DNA of 64,000 nt from Nyssa sinensis (GCA_008638375.1 CM018041.1:6377501-6441500), one strand, 5' to 3'; shown: positions 43,101 through 54,215, numbered from the stretch's first letter. Notes: a model not told the origin generated them from the letters alone. Translations and numbers: made by a program.

Positions 43101-43816
43101 GGTTGTACCCATTTTCGCGCCTTCTAGTTCATTACTTATTAAAAAATAATAAATAAAATGATGAGTGAGTTCCCATTCAATTTCTAGCGGTTTCTCTTTA
43201 AATTTGTTTAACAAAATAGGAAAAGAATCATACAAGAAAGCGCAGTTGGCCATGCATGTTTCTGCAAACCTAGATTACCAATAAGAAAACAGTTTTTCAT
43301 GAGAATTATGACTAACCATATGTAGAAATCCACAGGAGAAAAAGAAAAGAACAGACGATCGATAAAGGTGAATGCAAATTGAAATCCTTAAATAACATAT
43401 ACAAAAATATATACATCCATCATGCACACATACATATATGTGTGCCGTGTGTGTGAAAAGAAGACAACCTTTTTGGTGCGTTCAAGAACGTCGGTCCTGG
43501 CCTTGGACCGCCAAGAACGGGACCAACGAACCAATTTCTCCCAGGCAAGTCTGACCACTTTCCGGCGGTCTTTGGTTCGTTCAGGGGAAATGTCTGGGGC
43601 TTGCTTTGGGTTTGGGTAAACCGGAAGAGGTGGCGGGTCTCCATTTCCAGCAGAAAGATAAGTTGTGGCAGAGTTGGAGGTTGGAGAATGAAAGGAGACG
43701 AAATTGGGCTTTTGAGGGACCTTCTGTACTAATTTGAGATTGTGAAGTGGTTGGGATGAGTGAGAATTCGATGAGAATAGTAGGCTGGAAAACGGTGGCT
43801 CTAAGATGGCCGCCAT
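35313..43816 (-). CDS. Plastid NAD-dependent glycerol-3-phosphate dehydrogenase (SFD1/GLY1 type), complete
   Basis: Reduces dihydroxyacetone phosphate to glycerol-3-phosphate, feeding plastid glycerolipid synthesis; the Arabidopsis homologue SFD1/GLY1 also affects systemic immunity. Exons in transcript order: 43816-43469, 37941-37805, 37574-37469, 37237-37036, 36920-36833, 36648-36501, 35899-35750, 35672-35523, 35327-35313 (1344 nt, 447 aa, stop TGA), all GT-AG and in phase. Residues 1 to about 70 are Ser-rich, as in a chloroplast transit peptide; [17 protein letters not shown] precedes the Rossmann motif [11 protein letters not shown] (G121-G126). Expected catalytic and substrate residues are visible: K221 (SLSKGLE), K306 (GALKN), R370-N371 (SRNRTVG). 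The final exon encodes only VEEV-stop. The ATG at 43816 was chosen over an in-frame one at 43942 because the residues before it are low-complexity and lie in a GA-rich leader. Intron 1 is 5.5 kb and repeat-filled. Confidence 0.95.
38562..39114 (-). repeat. ggacac-family repeat with internal duplication
   Basis: The reverse complement starts gctatgaaacacggacact and ends with gtgtcgtgtcatatccgtgt, in the same order as the copy at 30140-30505. The right half contains an internal duplication: cacgt(c)agagacacgtt plus gtataaagtttttatatttt and ataataaaaac(c/t)tacttatca occur twice, near 38645-38735 and 38795-38885. Confidence 0.7.
39573..39827. mobile_element. Stowaway-like MITE
   Basis: The left end tacttcctctatcccaattt and the reverse complement of the right end (tactcccttggtcccactta) are inverted repeats beginning with TA, in the style of Stowaway elements. 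It is 255 bp with an AT-rich core and no coding capacity. Confidence 0.7.
39830..40075 (-). mobile_element. LINE reverse-transcriptase connection-region fragment
   Basis: The minus strand reads [20 protein letters not shown] and [13 protein letters not shown], the equivalent of TYLGLPLGASPRS...RFLRKLSGWKAQF in the LINE at 12498-15067. It is short and has no defined ends. Confidence 0.65.
41390..43150 (+). mobile_element. Strongly degenerate LINE of another subfamily
   Basis: The plus strand reads broken ORF2 C-terminal pieces in order: [14 protein letters not shown] (about 41568-41610), FEXPF-like [14 protein letters not shown] (41730-41770), [20 protein letters not shown] (42513-42572), [20 protein letters not shown] (42648-42708), then a 3' UTR and an A-rich end near 43145. 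A second C-terminal-like piece at 42083-42274 breaks the order, so two copies may be merged. A 24-bp tandem duplication (ctccattatgtctcatgtag...) lies at 42841-42888. Confidence 0.65.
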
Positions 43817-43901
43817 TGTTGCAGAAGGAGAAGAGTGAAGAGAGTGCGGGCACGTTTGCGTTTCGTCTTGAGGGAATTTTTGGACTGCTTTTATCCTTTT
43901 C

Positions 43902-43940
43902 TCTGCTCTCTCTCTCTCTCTCTCTCCCTCCCTCCTTTCC
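43902..43940. repeat. CT-rich tract in the SFD1-type leader
   Basis: A (CT)n tract with ccctccctcc on the plus strand, so GA-rich in the transcript, about 90-125 bp before the chosen start codon. Such tracts are common in plant leaders and promoters. It produces low-complexity Arg/Glu reading frames that are not protein. Confidence 0.7.
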
Positions 43941-44047
43941 AAGGGTCACGTAAAATGCGGGCAGCCCTTTCTTGTGATTTTACCGCTCTTACTTTCATTT
44001 TTCTTCCCTTTTTACCCTCATTGCTCTTTCGGAAATTATGCATGAAA

Positions 44048-44301
44048 CTAGGGTGTCAAATTTTATTCAAACTCATGAATTCATTTAAATTTGTCTAATA
44101 AATAATTAATGAATTTTAAGTAACTTATTTAAAATATAGACTAAATATGAGTCGTAGTTAATGAGTTTTGAATGATTCATTTAAAATATGAGTTAAATAT
44201 AAGTTGAGTAAGAAAATCAATCTTTTATATGAATAAAAAATGGGTTGAAAATAGACTTTAAATAAGTAATAAATGGTTTGTGCAATAATTGACATCCTAC
44301 C
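44048..44301. mobile_element. Small MITE-like element
   Basis: The left end ctagggtgtcaaattttatt and the reverse complement of the right end (gtaggatgtcaattattgca) share tagg-tgtcaa-t. It is about 254 bp, with repeated gaatgattcattt/taatgaattttaa blocks and no coding capacity. Confidence 0.5.
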
Positions 44302-46364
44302 TTCATCTCTCACTATCTCATCTCAAATTTTGTTAAATGTCATCACGCAATAAGGTGATTGTGATAGAAAAAAAAAAACTTATGGATACTCTCGTCGCTT
44401 TTATAATATGGATGTTTAGCGTGACACCAGATAAAGAGTCTAGTTTATTTGATATCACTTGTTATGAGTCGGATTTTTAATTCAAAAAGTTAACTTGTTA
44501 AGTGGAAGCATCATTCTTGCTTTTAAGTATCGGGACATCACACTGTCTATCCAATGAGAGAAAATAGTCCTGTGACACCTTCCTCTCTTTCCCTTGTAGA
44601 AACTTGAATATGAAGGAATGAGAATGTAACAATACTATATCACTATCCGTTTTGGCCAAAATATTTGACTTTTAAAGAACATAAAAACAATTTATGTTTC
44701 ATAGCAAAATTTGATTGGCTTAATTCATTAACCAAGTTAATGAATATAGTTTGTTCGCATGCATCTAACGTTGTTGAAGTTAGGACTTTCGAAAGCAAAT
44801 TATCCTCCCAATTAATTTTGCTTATACTTTTTATAATAATATGTTTTTAATATTATATATACTTAACTCAAATAACACTTTTTTACAATTGAACCAAATG
44901 AACACTAAAAATTATCATGAACTAATTATCAAATATACTTGGAAAGCTCCACTATAGTACTATATGATAGCTCTTGATTGCAAGAACTTTTTGGGCAGTG
45001 CTATTAAGAGATTGTTGGCATATGTTGACGTATTTGTGAAATTTTTCAGGAATTGAATTTGATAACTTTTAATTTATTATAAATACTTTCTGACTTTAAT
45101 CTTCAACCAAGGGATAAGAGTCCGGTTTGCATACTAGAATAATTTATTAATAGCATTATCTTTTGATTAATGTTACATGTCTCAAATTTTTTATGAAATT
45201 TGCATTCTGAATAACGTGGTAATAGATTATTGTTAAAATATCACTAATAATCTAATGACGCGTCATTCAATATGCAAAATTTGGTAAAAAAATTGATATA
45301 AAGAATATTATTGTTACCAATTTTAGTAATGGAGTTTTTCTTTCCTATAATGTTTTTTTTTAATTTTTTAGTTGAGAAAATGAAATATACAAGAAAAAGC
45401 TTTTGCTAAATTTGCTCCCGTACGGGTTTCTTCCTCTCTTGTTTGCTATGAACAAGACTACCTTCCTTTTAGCTTTTCTTTCTCACCATTTCTTGTACTA
45501 CTCAAGTGAACTAAATAAGGTTACTCGAGTTAGTACGATTGGTAATTCATTTTTCCTTTTATTCTCGCTTCTATTATTAGGATGAGATGTATAATTTATT
45601 TATTTTTTTCAATTTTAAATCATATGAACTTGTAAAACAACAAACAAAAGAATAAATTAAACAAAATAACGATAATAATTATGATGTCACGTGATATACA
45701 TGTAAGTGCATACATAGTTCATTAAAATTGTAACACATACGAGAGTAGGAAGATATTCTTTTTACCTAATTTGGAGCCAAACACTGTCTTATTATTATTT
45801 CAAAATATTTTTTCTTTAATTTATGAAATTAGTCCGTGGCATAACTTCTTCAGTTTCAAAATTATACCCTTATTTAGCACTCCTAGTAATTAATTTTCTA
45901 ACACACTGAAAATTCATTTCATGAGCCATCACATGTATCACGTATCGTATACGTGTGATGATCTCGATAATTTTAAATTAATATTTTATATTTTACCACT
46001 TCTATCTCACATCTCTCCCAAAAGGTGGAACCATAATGGTAGGTTTCACCTCAGTGGGCCCCTGGTAGTAGGTCATTCAAATCCTTATGAAAGAGGTGGA
46101 ATGAAAGTAATAGAAAATAAAACATTATTAATAATTTTGACAAGATTATATTTTATATCCCATGGCATTCATCTCATCTGGTAACTCACCCTCTTAAACG
46201 GTGGGACCCACCATGACTCCACCCGCGAGTTTCAACCTTATGTGAGGATAAGATACATCGTGGGATAAATCATATAGTTAATATAATTCTGTGATACATT
46301 ATTTTAGCATAACATTTTTCTTTAACAATATAATACATTAGACGTTTACAAAAAAGAAATATGG

Positions 46365-46880
46365 GTAAATTACACTGATTTTTCTAAGGTTTCTGACAAT
46401 TATACTGATTTCTCTTGAAATTTTTGAAATTATACTGACGTCTTCTACTTTATTTGACAATATATAAATACTCTCTTCTAATCAATTTTTTTTAATTAAA
46501 ATGAAAAATTTCCCTTCTTATTTTAATTTTTTTGTATTTTTTTTAATTTTGACTAATTTTTTCTAACTTTGTTTTAAATATTTTGTTATTTTATGTACAA
46601 AATAATTTAAAAGTAAGCAATTTATTTTTATTTTATATAAAAATAAATTTAATATTTTAATCAATATTTATTTAGAAAATGAAAAATTGTCAAAATTAAG
46701 AAAATGAAAAAAAATGAAAATGGTAATTTTATTATTTTGGAGGAAAAAAATTTATTGAAGAGAATATTTATATATTATTAAATAAAATAAGAAAGATTAA
46801 TATAATTTTAAAATTTTTTTAAAAAATTAATATAATGATTAAAATTAAAAAAATAATATAATTATTAAAAATTTTAAAAG
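46365..46880. repeat. Foldback repeat with ~130-bp inverted arms (copy A)
   Basis: The left arm (aaattatactgacgtcttct ... tttgacaatatataaatac) and the reverse complement of the right arm (aaattatattaatctttctt ... tttaataatatataaatatt) align over about 130 bp, separated by an AT-rich core. Related copies lie at 55245-55890 and 58785-59280. It is probably a MITE with long inverted repeats. Confidence 0.65.
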
Positions 46881-47139
46881 AAAGCAGGCTAATTTATTCA
46901 AATATATATATATATATATATATATAATACGACGGGAATCGCACCTCATGTAATAATTTGTCATTTAATTTGATTGCTCGCACATTAGAGAATCCAACGC
47001 GTATTTCACACGGCGCGTGACGCTTTATACTCCACGGTTTGAGTTCGACTTGGCCAGCCTTCCTCCGAAGGTTGCTTCCCATAGCACTAGAACAGCATAA
47101 TCCCCTCACCGAATATTAAATATTCTCTCTCTCTCTCTA

Positions 47140-47610
47140 AATCTCAATCCTTTCATGTTTTGATTTTGTTCTATAGTTGCCGATCTTCCCAATCTTTCCA
47201 CAAACACAGCTTCAATTTGCCGAGATTATAAGGTAAGGTTGCTGATAACTTAATAACTTATCTAGATTTCTTGATCTAAAGATTTGCTCTAACCCATTAT
47301 ATATATATATATATATATATATAAGCATATGGGTTGTCTTGCTTTTGCGATATGGTTTATGGGTGTTTATTAATTTTTAGTAATCAGGTGAAGGAAGAGC
47401 ATGGGTCATCGTCATCATCATCATCAACATGGAAGGGATTGCCCGTATAATGATCCATTGATGGCATTTTGTTGCTGCCCTTGTTTATTAGTCTCCTCTG
47501 TGATCAGAGGGATTAGGAGGTGCATGTTTGTTGCTTGCTTTCCAGTTTTGCAGTGCTTTGGATGGGATGAACATAGACATCACCATCACCAACCCAGGCA
47601 TTTTTATTGA
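47140..47610 (+). other. Transcription unit of the small His/Cys gene with a 5'-UTR intron
   Basis: A leader exon beginning about 47140 (start inferred) ends at 47232 with a good donor (aag-gtaaggttg). The acceptor taatcag at 47387 lies 13 bp before the ATG. The inferred intron is 47233-47387 (155 bp). It includes a (TA)n tract. Confidence 0.55.
47401..47610 (+). CDS. Small histidine- and cysteine-rich protein, 69 aa
   Basis: A complete single-exon coding sequence starting ATG at 47401 and ending TGA. The protein opens with MGHRHHHHQHGRDCPYNDPL and closes with a second His cluster (EHRHHHHQPRHFY). Between them lie FCCCPC (residues about 23-28), a short hydrophobic stretch (LLVSSVI), and further cysteines at about 40, 45 and 51. 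His clusters at both ends with six or more cysteines suggest metal binding, but this is inference. I recall plant proteins of this layout but no established name or function. It is supported as a real gene by the preceding spliced-leader signals and by composition too specific for chance. It has no relation to its neighbours. Confidence 0.75.
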   Translation: MGHRHHHHQHGRDCPYNDPLMAFCCCPCLLVSSVIRGIRRCMFVACFPVLQCFGWDEHRHHHHQPRHFY

Positions 47611-48587
47611 TCCCAATTTACATTTACTTCTGATTTAATTAAGCTCATGTTTGAGACCCTTTTTTTTTTTTTTTGGGTGTAAACAAAGGTTTTGCTTTGG
47701 GCAGCAGTAGAATCAAATTAGCTCTGTTTTGTTTGGTTGTAGTGTATATGTATATTTCTTTATGCTCTCTTTTGTTTATTATAAACAGAGGAAAATGTCA
47801 AACCGAGCATTGGAGTGTTCAATTTTGATTCATTAAAATAAATAAATTTTTAATTATATTTAAATTTAATTTATTAATTTTAAATAAACCTTTAATTAAA
47901 TCGATCGTAAATCAAATTCGAATAACTTACTTTTTAAATTTTTAATCAAACCAATTGTGAATCGAATTCAAATAATTTAATTTTTTATATAATATAATAT
48001 AAATTAATTTTAATTTAATAAGGCAAGCTCAAACAAGTCGAATTTATCTTGTTTATTTTATCAAATGTGACCATTTTAAAAGTCTATAAAAAGTATTAAA
48101 TAATTGTATAATGATTAATACTTAGACTTTCCAACATATTATTTTACTTCTCACACCCCACCCGGCGGACCCTACCAACATGGAGTGTTGAGATAATCTA
48201 TTGGGAGATCTAACTTTGCTTTTGTACAATAACCATGCCATCCAACCAAAAAAACAAGAAAAGAAAATGCTATAAATCATAATGCATTTCACGATGATTG
48301 CCATTGTACTATATCAAAGTAAAATGAGTCTTAGCCCATTTCTCAGAGAGTAGTGGCTCAAACACAGAAATGAAGCCATTATCAGTCAAGTTGAAGATGT
48401 TCAAGATTGTGCCAGGGGAAGTAGAAAGGGGAAATGCAAAATTCTTATCAACTAAGCAATTAAATTCTGCCAGTAGACATTTATATTAATGTATCATGCT
48501 CACACCTTATGCATAAGGTTTGCATTTGAATCTTGATTTCTTGGCCTTTATGTACCATCATCTTAGCTGATTTCTATAAACAAATAA

Positions 48588-48618
<31 letters not shown>

Positions 48619-48853
48619 CCTATATTCTTGTGGGGGTGCAGTAAGGAACCAGAAACAGAGTAGTAAAAGACCAATTTCAGAGAACAGAAACAGAGCATAA
48701 AAGAAATTTGGGAGAAAAAAGAAAATTCATTGAAGCAAATCATCTCTTACAATTGTGTAGGGGTAGAGTGTAAAATTGGAGTGACCCAAAATAATCTGCA
48801 GCTGAAGCAAATGTCTCAAATCAAACATGTCAAATGTTTTTTCAAGAAAGTTT
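47611..48853. other. Intergenic region between convergent small genes
   Basis: This is the 3' flank of the His/Cys gene, then AT-rich DNA with blocks (aaataaataaatttttaatt, aaattcgaataa) resembling the interior of the MITE at 25594, a (TA)n tract at 48594-48618, and the 3' flank of the response-regulator gene. No gene is seen. Confidence 0.6.
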
Positions 48854-51784
48854 TTAGCTTCCATATTTCATCAATTGACATCTCAATTCCTTCACATCAG
48901 ATTGTTTAATGGGCTTTAGCATGAACATTTTAGCTCCTTCTTCTAAGCACCTATTCATAGAAATCTGATGTTAGAACTGAGGAAAGAAAAAATGGGAAGA
49001 AAAAAAAAACTTGAAGAAAACATGCAACAGTTGCAATTACTTGTTAATTCGAGTTGGGATGTTCTCAGATGACATTATCACAACTGGAACCTCCTTCATG
49101 ACAGATGATTCCTGCTTGCAAGAAGATATTTGTTATGAACACCAAGTCATTGAATATGAAATCTCAAACACAAGCAAAGAAATCTCAAATTTCTACTAGT
49201 AAAAGGTTCATTTAAATGATGCTCTATAATGGCAACCTGACGTTTAAATCAAATCTTCTGAAAAAATTTCCATCACATCCCAGAAAACTCTCGTCTTGTC
49301 CCAAATGTGTTTAATTTGGCTTTGAACAGTGGTTATGAGTTTTGTGAATTTAGGTTTAAGTTTGGGTGAAAATATATTTGATATGGGTTTCGAGTTTAGA
49401 ATTGGAAATGATTTTCCTTTTTCAAGGATTTTAACTCAAATTAAATTTGATGTCACTGTTGGAGGGGAAAAAAAATCCAGTAATGAAGTAACATAGAAAA
49501 ATGCAGTAGTAATGTAAATCAAATTTTAACATAAAAAATATACATTAAATTTAAGTATCGTCATGCCTTCATTCTCGTCACGTGTTTATAACTAATTTAC
49601 ACGATGACTGAGTTTTAACGTACTACCTATCTTATCATTAGACTTTTTCCTCCATTGGAGATGGCCTAACTATTGCAAAGTTGGGATGCATCAAGAGCAC
49701 TTTTTCCCCTTAATCTATACCTTTATTTTTTTAAGCAGCTCATAGCCTGTCATTCCAGGCATACAATAATCTGTAATTATCAAATTTACCTTCAAACCCT
49801 GCAATCAAATCCAAACATAAAAGACCTTTCAGTGAAGCTTTATAGGAAAAGTTCATTTACACTGCCATTTTTTTAGTGTTATAGCAAAAAGAAAGTCACT
49901 TACACTGACATTGGAAGTGTTGTTCTGATCATCTCCCAAGCCCAAATACTCCAATGCCCTCAACCCATTTTCTGCAGTAGTCACTGCAGCAATTTTATGA
50001 ATTAGTAAATTATTATTCCCATGTATGCATTTATTTTTGGATGCACTTATTCAGTAAGATCATTGCACCACATCATTATGTGACGGTTCACACAAAATTT
50101 TAGAATTTTTTAAAATTGAAGGAAAGTTTACATTCATAAATCATGAAAAAATTCAAAATTCGTGAGAAACCATTGCAAAATAATGGAGGTAAATCCTGAA
50201 GTAGAGTTAAAAAAAAAAGTTATTTTCTAGTCTGATGTTGTTTTTAACTTATTTACAAGATTATGGTTGTTTGTAAAATCGTCTTTCTAAAAAATGTTTT
50301 TTCTTTTTAAAAAAATTAAAATCATGTTTTAAAAAACGCTTTTAAAAGTGTCTTTCGGAAAAACGCTTTGAAACAATTTTTTTTAAAAAAATTATCTTTC
50401 AAAAAGGTGTTTTTGAAAAAAAAATTATTAAGAAATCGTTTTTCAAAAATCTGAAAGACGATTTCAAATAATTTTTTTTTTAAATCGTTTTTTATAAAGA
50501 CGATTTCATAATGACCCTAGTTTGGTAAATAAGTTTATTGTAACCTTATTCTTAAAAAAAGGTTTTAAAAAAAACTCTTTGGGCCTCCAAAATGATGTGG
50601 TGTGACACTTTGCACAAAATTTTAGAATTTCTTAAAATTGAAAGAAAGTTTACACTCATAAATCATGAAAAAATTCAAACTTTGAGAGAAATCGTTACAA
50701 AATAATGTGGTGTGACAGTCTCACTTTGTCAAGATAAGATGGGGTAAATGTGGTGGGTCATGCCATTTAATATGGTTTTGTTCTACCATTATTAACTATA
50801 ACCCATAAATAATGCAGTTGTGTTCTATCATTATTAAATATAGAATAATAGTGCTAAACATAATAAATTTCTTTACCTTATTTTTTCACTCCTAAATATA
50901 ATGTGATGAACCCACTCTAATAAATGGGAACGAATCAATCATATTGAATCTAGGAGTGAGAAAATGAAATTGGTAAAATGTGAAAATGTGAAAATGCAGA
51001 TTTGACTTTGAACTAACCATTTTAAAAAACATAATGAAAAAAATTATTCTCACCAAAATTATTTATCAAAAGCAAATGTTACTAAAAGAGTTAGTGATAT
51101 TGTATTGGGTAGGGTTATCTTATATATGATATTTAAAGCCACTTTATTTGGGATTTTACTTTTGTAAACAAATTTAGAAATTGATAAAATTACTCTAAAA
51201 TAATATAAATTAATTCTTGAAAACAGTCTGGTGGACGAGATTTTGATCATTGATTATTGATCATTGTGTGATTTAAGAAGAGTTAAATATACGAAGTCTT
51301 ATTTTTGCAAATAGAGAGATTGTTTACGCAACTCACCCATATAAAAATTAGCTCCCACCACCATACACGCAATGGTCAACATATTTTTTTTATTATCATA
51401 AACGTTTGGGAGAAATGGTCATAATAACGTTGGAGTATTTCTATTGATAAATCATATCAGATATTCAATTATTTTGATTTGAATTATCAAAGGTATTTTT
51501 TTTATATTTCAAGTAATCAAAGTCTATTTCTTGATTCAATGGAAGCCTACGCTCAATTAAATTAGCAGAATAATTAAAGGAATGAGGCATTTAAGAGATG
51601 AAAAATACAGAGGAGAGGAGAGGAAAGGAAAGGAAAATGTATTACCTTTACAAGCGGAATTCTTGAGTAACTTCTCCACAATTTTGCGATCAATTAGATT
51701 GTCATCAACAGCCAATACATGGGGTTGGTCCCCATGATCCATCATTCCCTTTGACGATGATGATGAAGAAAAAGAAGCATTCAT
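48854..51784 (-). CDS. Type-A response regulator (ARR16/ARR17-like), complete
   Basis: Receiver-only protein of the cytokinin two-component phosphorelay; type-A members accept phosphate from histidine phosphotransfer proteins and dampen the response. Exons in transcript order: 51784-51646, 49983-49904, 49798-49721, 49111-49041, 48950-48854 (465 nt, 154 aa, stop TAA), all GT-AG and in phase. The receiver domain fills residues 21-150: acidic pair D27-D28 (HVLAVDDN), phosphoacceptor D83 (IITDYCMPGMTG), conserved S113/S114 (VVIMSSENIPTRI) and K135 (FMLKP). The N-terminus is a short Ser-rich tail. There is no C-terminal DNA-binding (GARP) domain, which separates it from type-B regulators. The length and NTAENGLRALEYLGLGD-like region fit the short ARR16/17 branch. 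Intron 1 (49984-51645) holds repeats. A TATA box precedes it at 51951-51957. Confidence 0.96.
50045..50715. repeat. Direct repeats (~130 bp) flanking a foldback, in response-regulator intron 1
   Basis: The segment cacaaaattttagaattt through aaatcatgaaaaaattcaaa occurs at about 50092-50165 and again at 50614-50683, each followed by gagaaa(c/t)c and aaaataatg. Between them lies a foldback (50265-50520) with aaaatcgtctttctaaaaaa at its left and taaagacgatttcataat at its right. Confidence 0.75.
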
Positions 51785-51835
51785 TTCTTTCTTTCTATCC
51801 CACCAATAATACCCACTTGCAGAAGAAAAACAGTG

Positions 51836-51875
<40 letters not shown>

Positions 51876-51876
51876 A
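51836..51876. repeat. (AT)n(AG)n compound microsatellite
   Basis: A run of tatata followed directly by agagag in the leader of the response-regulator gene. The same compound structure occurs at 22133-22178, 24826-24862 and 52320-52350. Confidence 0.9.
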
Positions 51877-51950
51877 AAGGGACTGAGGGGAGAAACAGAA
51901 TAGATTGAAAGCAAACAAAAGATGAGATGTATAATGAAAATGGGGGTGGA

Positions 51951-51957
51951 ATTTATA
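51951..51957 (-). promoter_or_regulatory. TATA box of the response-regulator gene
   Basis: The minus strand reads TATAAAT (plus atttata) 167 bp before the ATG at 51784, leaving about 135 bp for a leader. The spacing and consensus fit a TATA promoter; no start site is demonstrated. Confidence 0.5.
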
Positions 51958-52319
51958 GGAGGAAGAAGGGTAGAGAATGTGGGTAGGAGAATTTTCTTAG
52001 AAAAGGAGGGAGGGGAGGCAAGGGAAGAGGGAATCAGAAAGATAAAATCAAAGGGTGGTCACAGATATTTCGTGATCCTTTTAGGTTCCCTCTCTTGATT
52101 CGATGCAGTCCCCCACCAATATCTTCTCTCTCTATATCTCTCCATATTCAGTATCAGTATCTGCCTCCTGTTCTTTAAGATCCTCCCTCCAGCTCATTCC
52201 CTCCATTTTTCCTCTCTTTTTTTTTTTCACCTATTTTTTCTGGAAAAAAATAATTTACCTGTTTTTTTTATTTAAAATTTATGTTATAGATATCTATAGG
52301 CTAGAGATTATCAATAAAA

Positions 52320-52351
<32 letters not shown>

Positions 52352-53831
52352 GGGGGGGAGAGAGGAGTGAGAAAGTCAGTTTTAAACCTAATTTAAATTC
52401 GTTTTAAAAAATACAATGCTCCTAGAAAACAATGACTTCCCTCGGTAAATTTTACCATTGTCCCGCCCTTTTCAATTCAAGATAACATGATAATCATTAA
52501 TTTTTTTTCTTTTTGTCCTAAAAAAATATTATATGTAAATGAAGATATTGTATTTTTTCTTTTGCAAAAACATACTGTAATTCACTCAACTTAATAAATA
52601 ATGTAACTTAATAATTCGGAGTTCGTTACATAATTTTTATTTGTTTTTTAATTAATCAATAAGGGATATTTTGAACCACTTTATGCGCACTAGTGAACAG
52701 ACTAAGTCTTTTTTTTTGTGACAGTCAAATTTATCTTTTCTCTAGCTGCCAACGATCGACACAGAAAAAATTTAAATTCAAGACGCTTGGATTTTATTCT
52801 CAATATTTTTAGCATTCAAGCACACTCCTAAGTAGTAGTTCATTACATAAATTTTATTTTCTCATTTTTCCTTATATAATGCTACTTCTATAGTTAAATT
52901 ATAGTTTTTATTTAACCCTATTAGATAGCTCAATTGGGAGAGTTTTACAAGTATTTTTCGGAGTCCCTAATTCGAGTAGCCAAGGACCCAAGTGGTCCAT
53001 TCTGTTATAAATAAATAAATTTTAATTTTGATTCACACTTAACATTAATAATGTTATAGTAAGCTCGACTCAATAAAAGTTTATCTTAGCAATTTGTCAT
53101 CTGTTACACGAATTTTATTTCGTCATTATATCATATATAACACCATTATTTTAATAAAATTATATATCGTCATATTTTTCTTTGCTATCTCCACCCATCT
53201 TTGTTTTAAATTTACTTCCCTCTTAACAATATGCAATTATTATTCACTACATACTTAACACTATTTTAGTCATTTTTTCTTTCATTTTATTTTAATCAAT
53301 GCGACTTTCCATCATTATTTATAATTTTATATTTTATTATCCTATCGTACATTTATCTCAATATTTTACATTTTTATAAATATACTCAGCATTCTGTCAC
53401 ATAAAACAATAAAATATTGTTCTTTCAAAAATAATTTGGATGGATGCTTTGCCCCCTTAAAACAAATTTTTTTAAAAAAAATTTCCTCTTTATTGTTGTT
53501 TTATTAAGGCCCAAAAAATTTAAATTGGGTGCAAAATTCATCCCAAAATAAAATAAAATCCCTCCAAGATTTTGTATATTTCTGAGAGTTACCAGTGCAG
53601 TAGTAGTAATTGTTTGCTCTGGTACATGTAATTAAATATACACGAGAAGCATTTAATATAGTGAATTTTATGTATTGTGCTCTTCAAATTCAAATTTTAA
53701 AACCCAAGGAAATAATATCAATCTACCATTAGTCTTGTAATTACTTCGAATTGTACTTCAAATCTCTGATTCTTAATGATGAAGTAAATTAATTTCCATT
53801 TAAAAAAGATAAAATCGAGTTAGTTTTTCCA

Positions 53832-53875
53832 AAAATTGACTGTGAATTAATTTCCATTAATTCACAGTCAATTTT
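53832..53875. repeat. Perfect 20-bp inverted repeat with 4-bp loop
   Basis: The left arm aaaattgactgtgaattaat (53832-53851) is exactly complementary to the right arm 53856-53875, separated by ttcc. It is intergenic and not followed by any recognised gene end. Confidence 0.9.
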
Positions 53876-54044
53876 CAAATTCTAAGCCCATTTTCGTAGT
53901 ATCAAATATCGAGTTTGTTTTTATTGAATCAGTTAATTAGATAAAATCTTGATTTTTTCTTTATTATTGTTTGGTAGCTATGAATTGTTTTTGTTGGTAT
54001 AATATGAAAACCTCTCGACATTTTATGAGTTATTAAAAATACTA

Positions 54045-54215
54045 GAATGCGAGTTTTGATGCAACAGTAAGATTGTTCTATTATAATTTAAAGGTCACGA
54101 ATTTGAGTCGTAAAAAACAGTCTCTCACGTTGAGGGAATAAGGTTACATCCCAAACCCTACCGTCTGACAAGAGTACTCTCGTGCACTAAATTTATCCTT
54201 TGCCCTAAGAAAACT
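54045..54215 (+). mobile_element. Au-like tRNA-derived SINE
   Basis: The order is gatgcaacagtaagattg (A-box region), aaggtcacgaatttgagtcg (B-box region), aaaaacagtctctcac, ggaataaggttacatccc and a terminal ctctcgtgcactaaattt. This follows the same path as the copy at 20950-21090 and matches the plant Au SINE layout as I remember it. Confidence 0.7.

Larger units (their letters stand above)
37942..43468 (-). other. 5.5-kb first intron of the SFD1-type gene
   Basis: It separates the transit-peptide exon from the dehydrogenase core. It holds a ggacac-family repeat (38562-39114), a Stowaway-like MITE (39573-39827), LINE fragments (39830-40075, 41390-43150), a CT/CA microsatellite (40122-40160) and diverged gatatggat/ggacac pieces at 40905-41040 and 41290-41360. 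No other gene is seen. Confidence 0.85.
43950..47100. other. Intergenic region upstream of the SFD1-type and small His/Cys genes
   Basis: About 3.1 kb of AT-rich DNA between two divergently oriented genes, so it holds both promoters. It contains a MITE-like element (44048-44301), a foldback repeat (46365-46880) and a (TA)n tract (46900-46925). No additional gene is recognised. Confidence 0.65.

Noticed and set aside
43388..43942. Longer N-terminus of the SFD1-type protein starting at 43942
   Set aside because: The extra 42 residues are Arg/Glu repeats from the GA-rich leader, and the residues after the ATG at 43816 look like a normal transit peptide. The end of this frame past 43469 is intron.
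52915..52990. tRNA-like segment (gatagctcaattgggagag ... aattcgag)
   Set aside because: Only A- and B-box-like pieces are present, with no foldable acceptor stem or clear anticodon arm; at most a decayed SINE.
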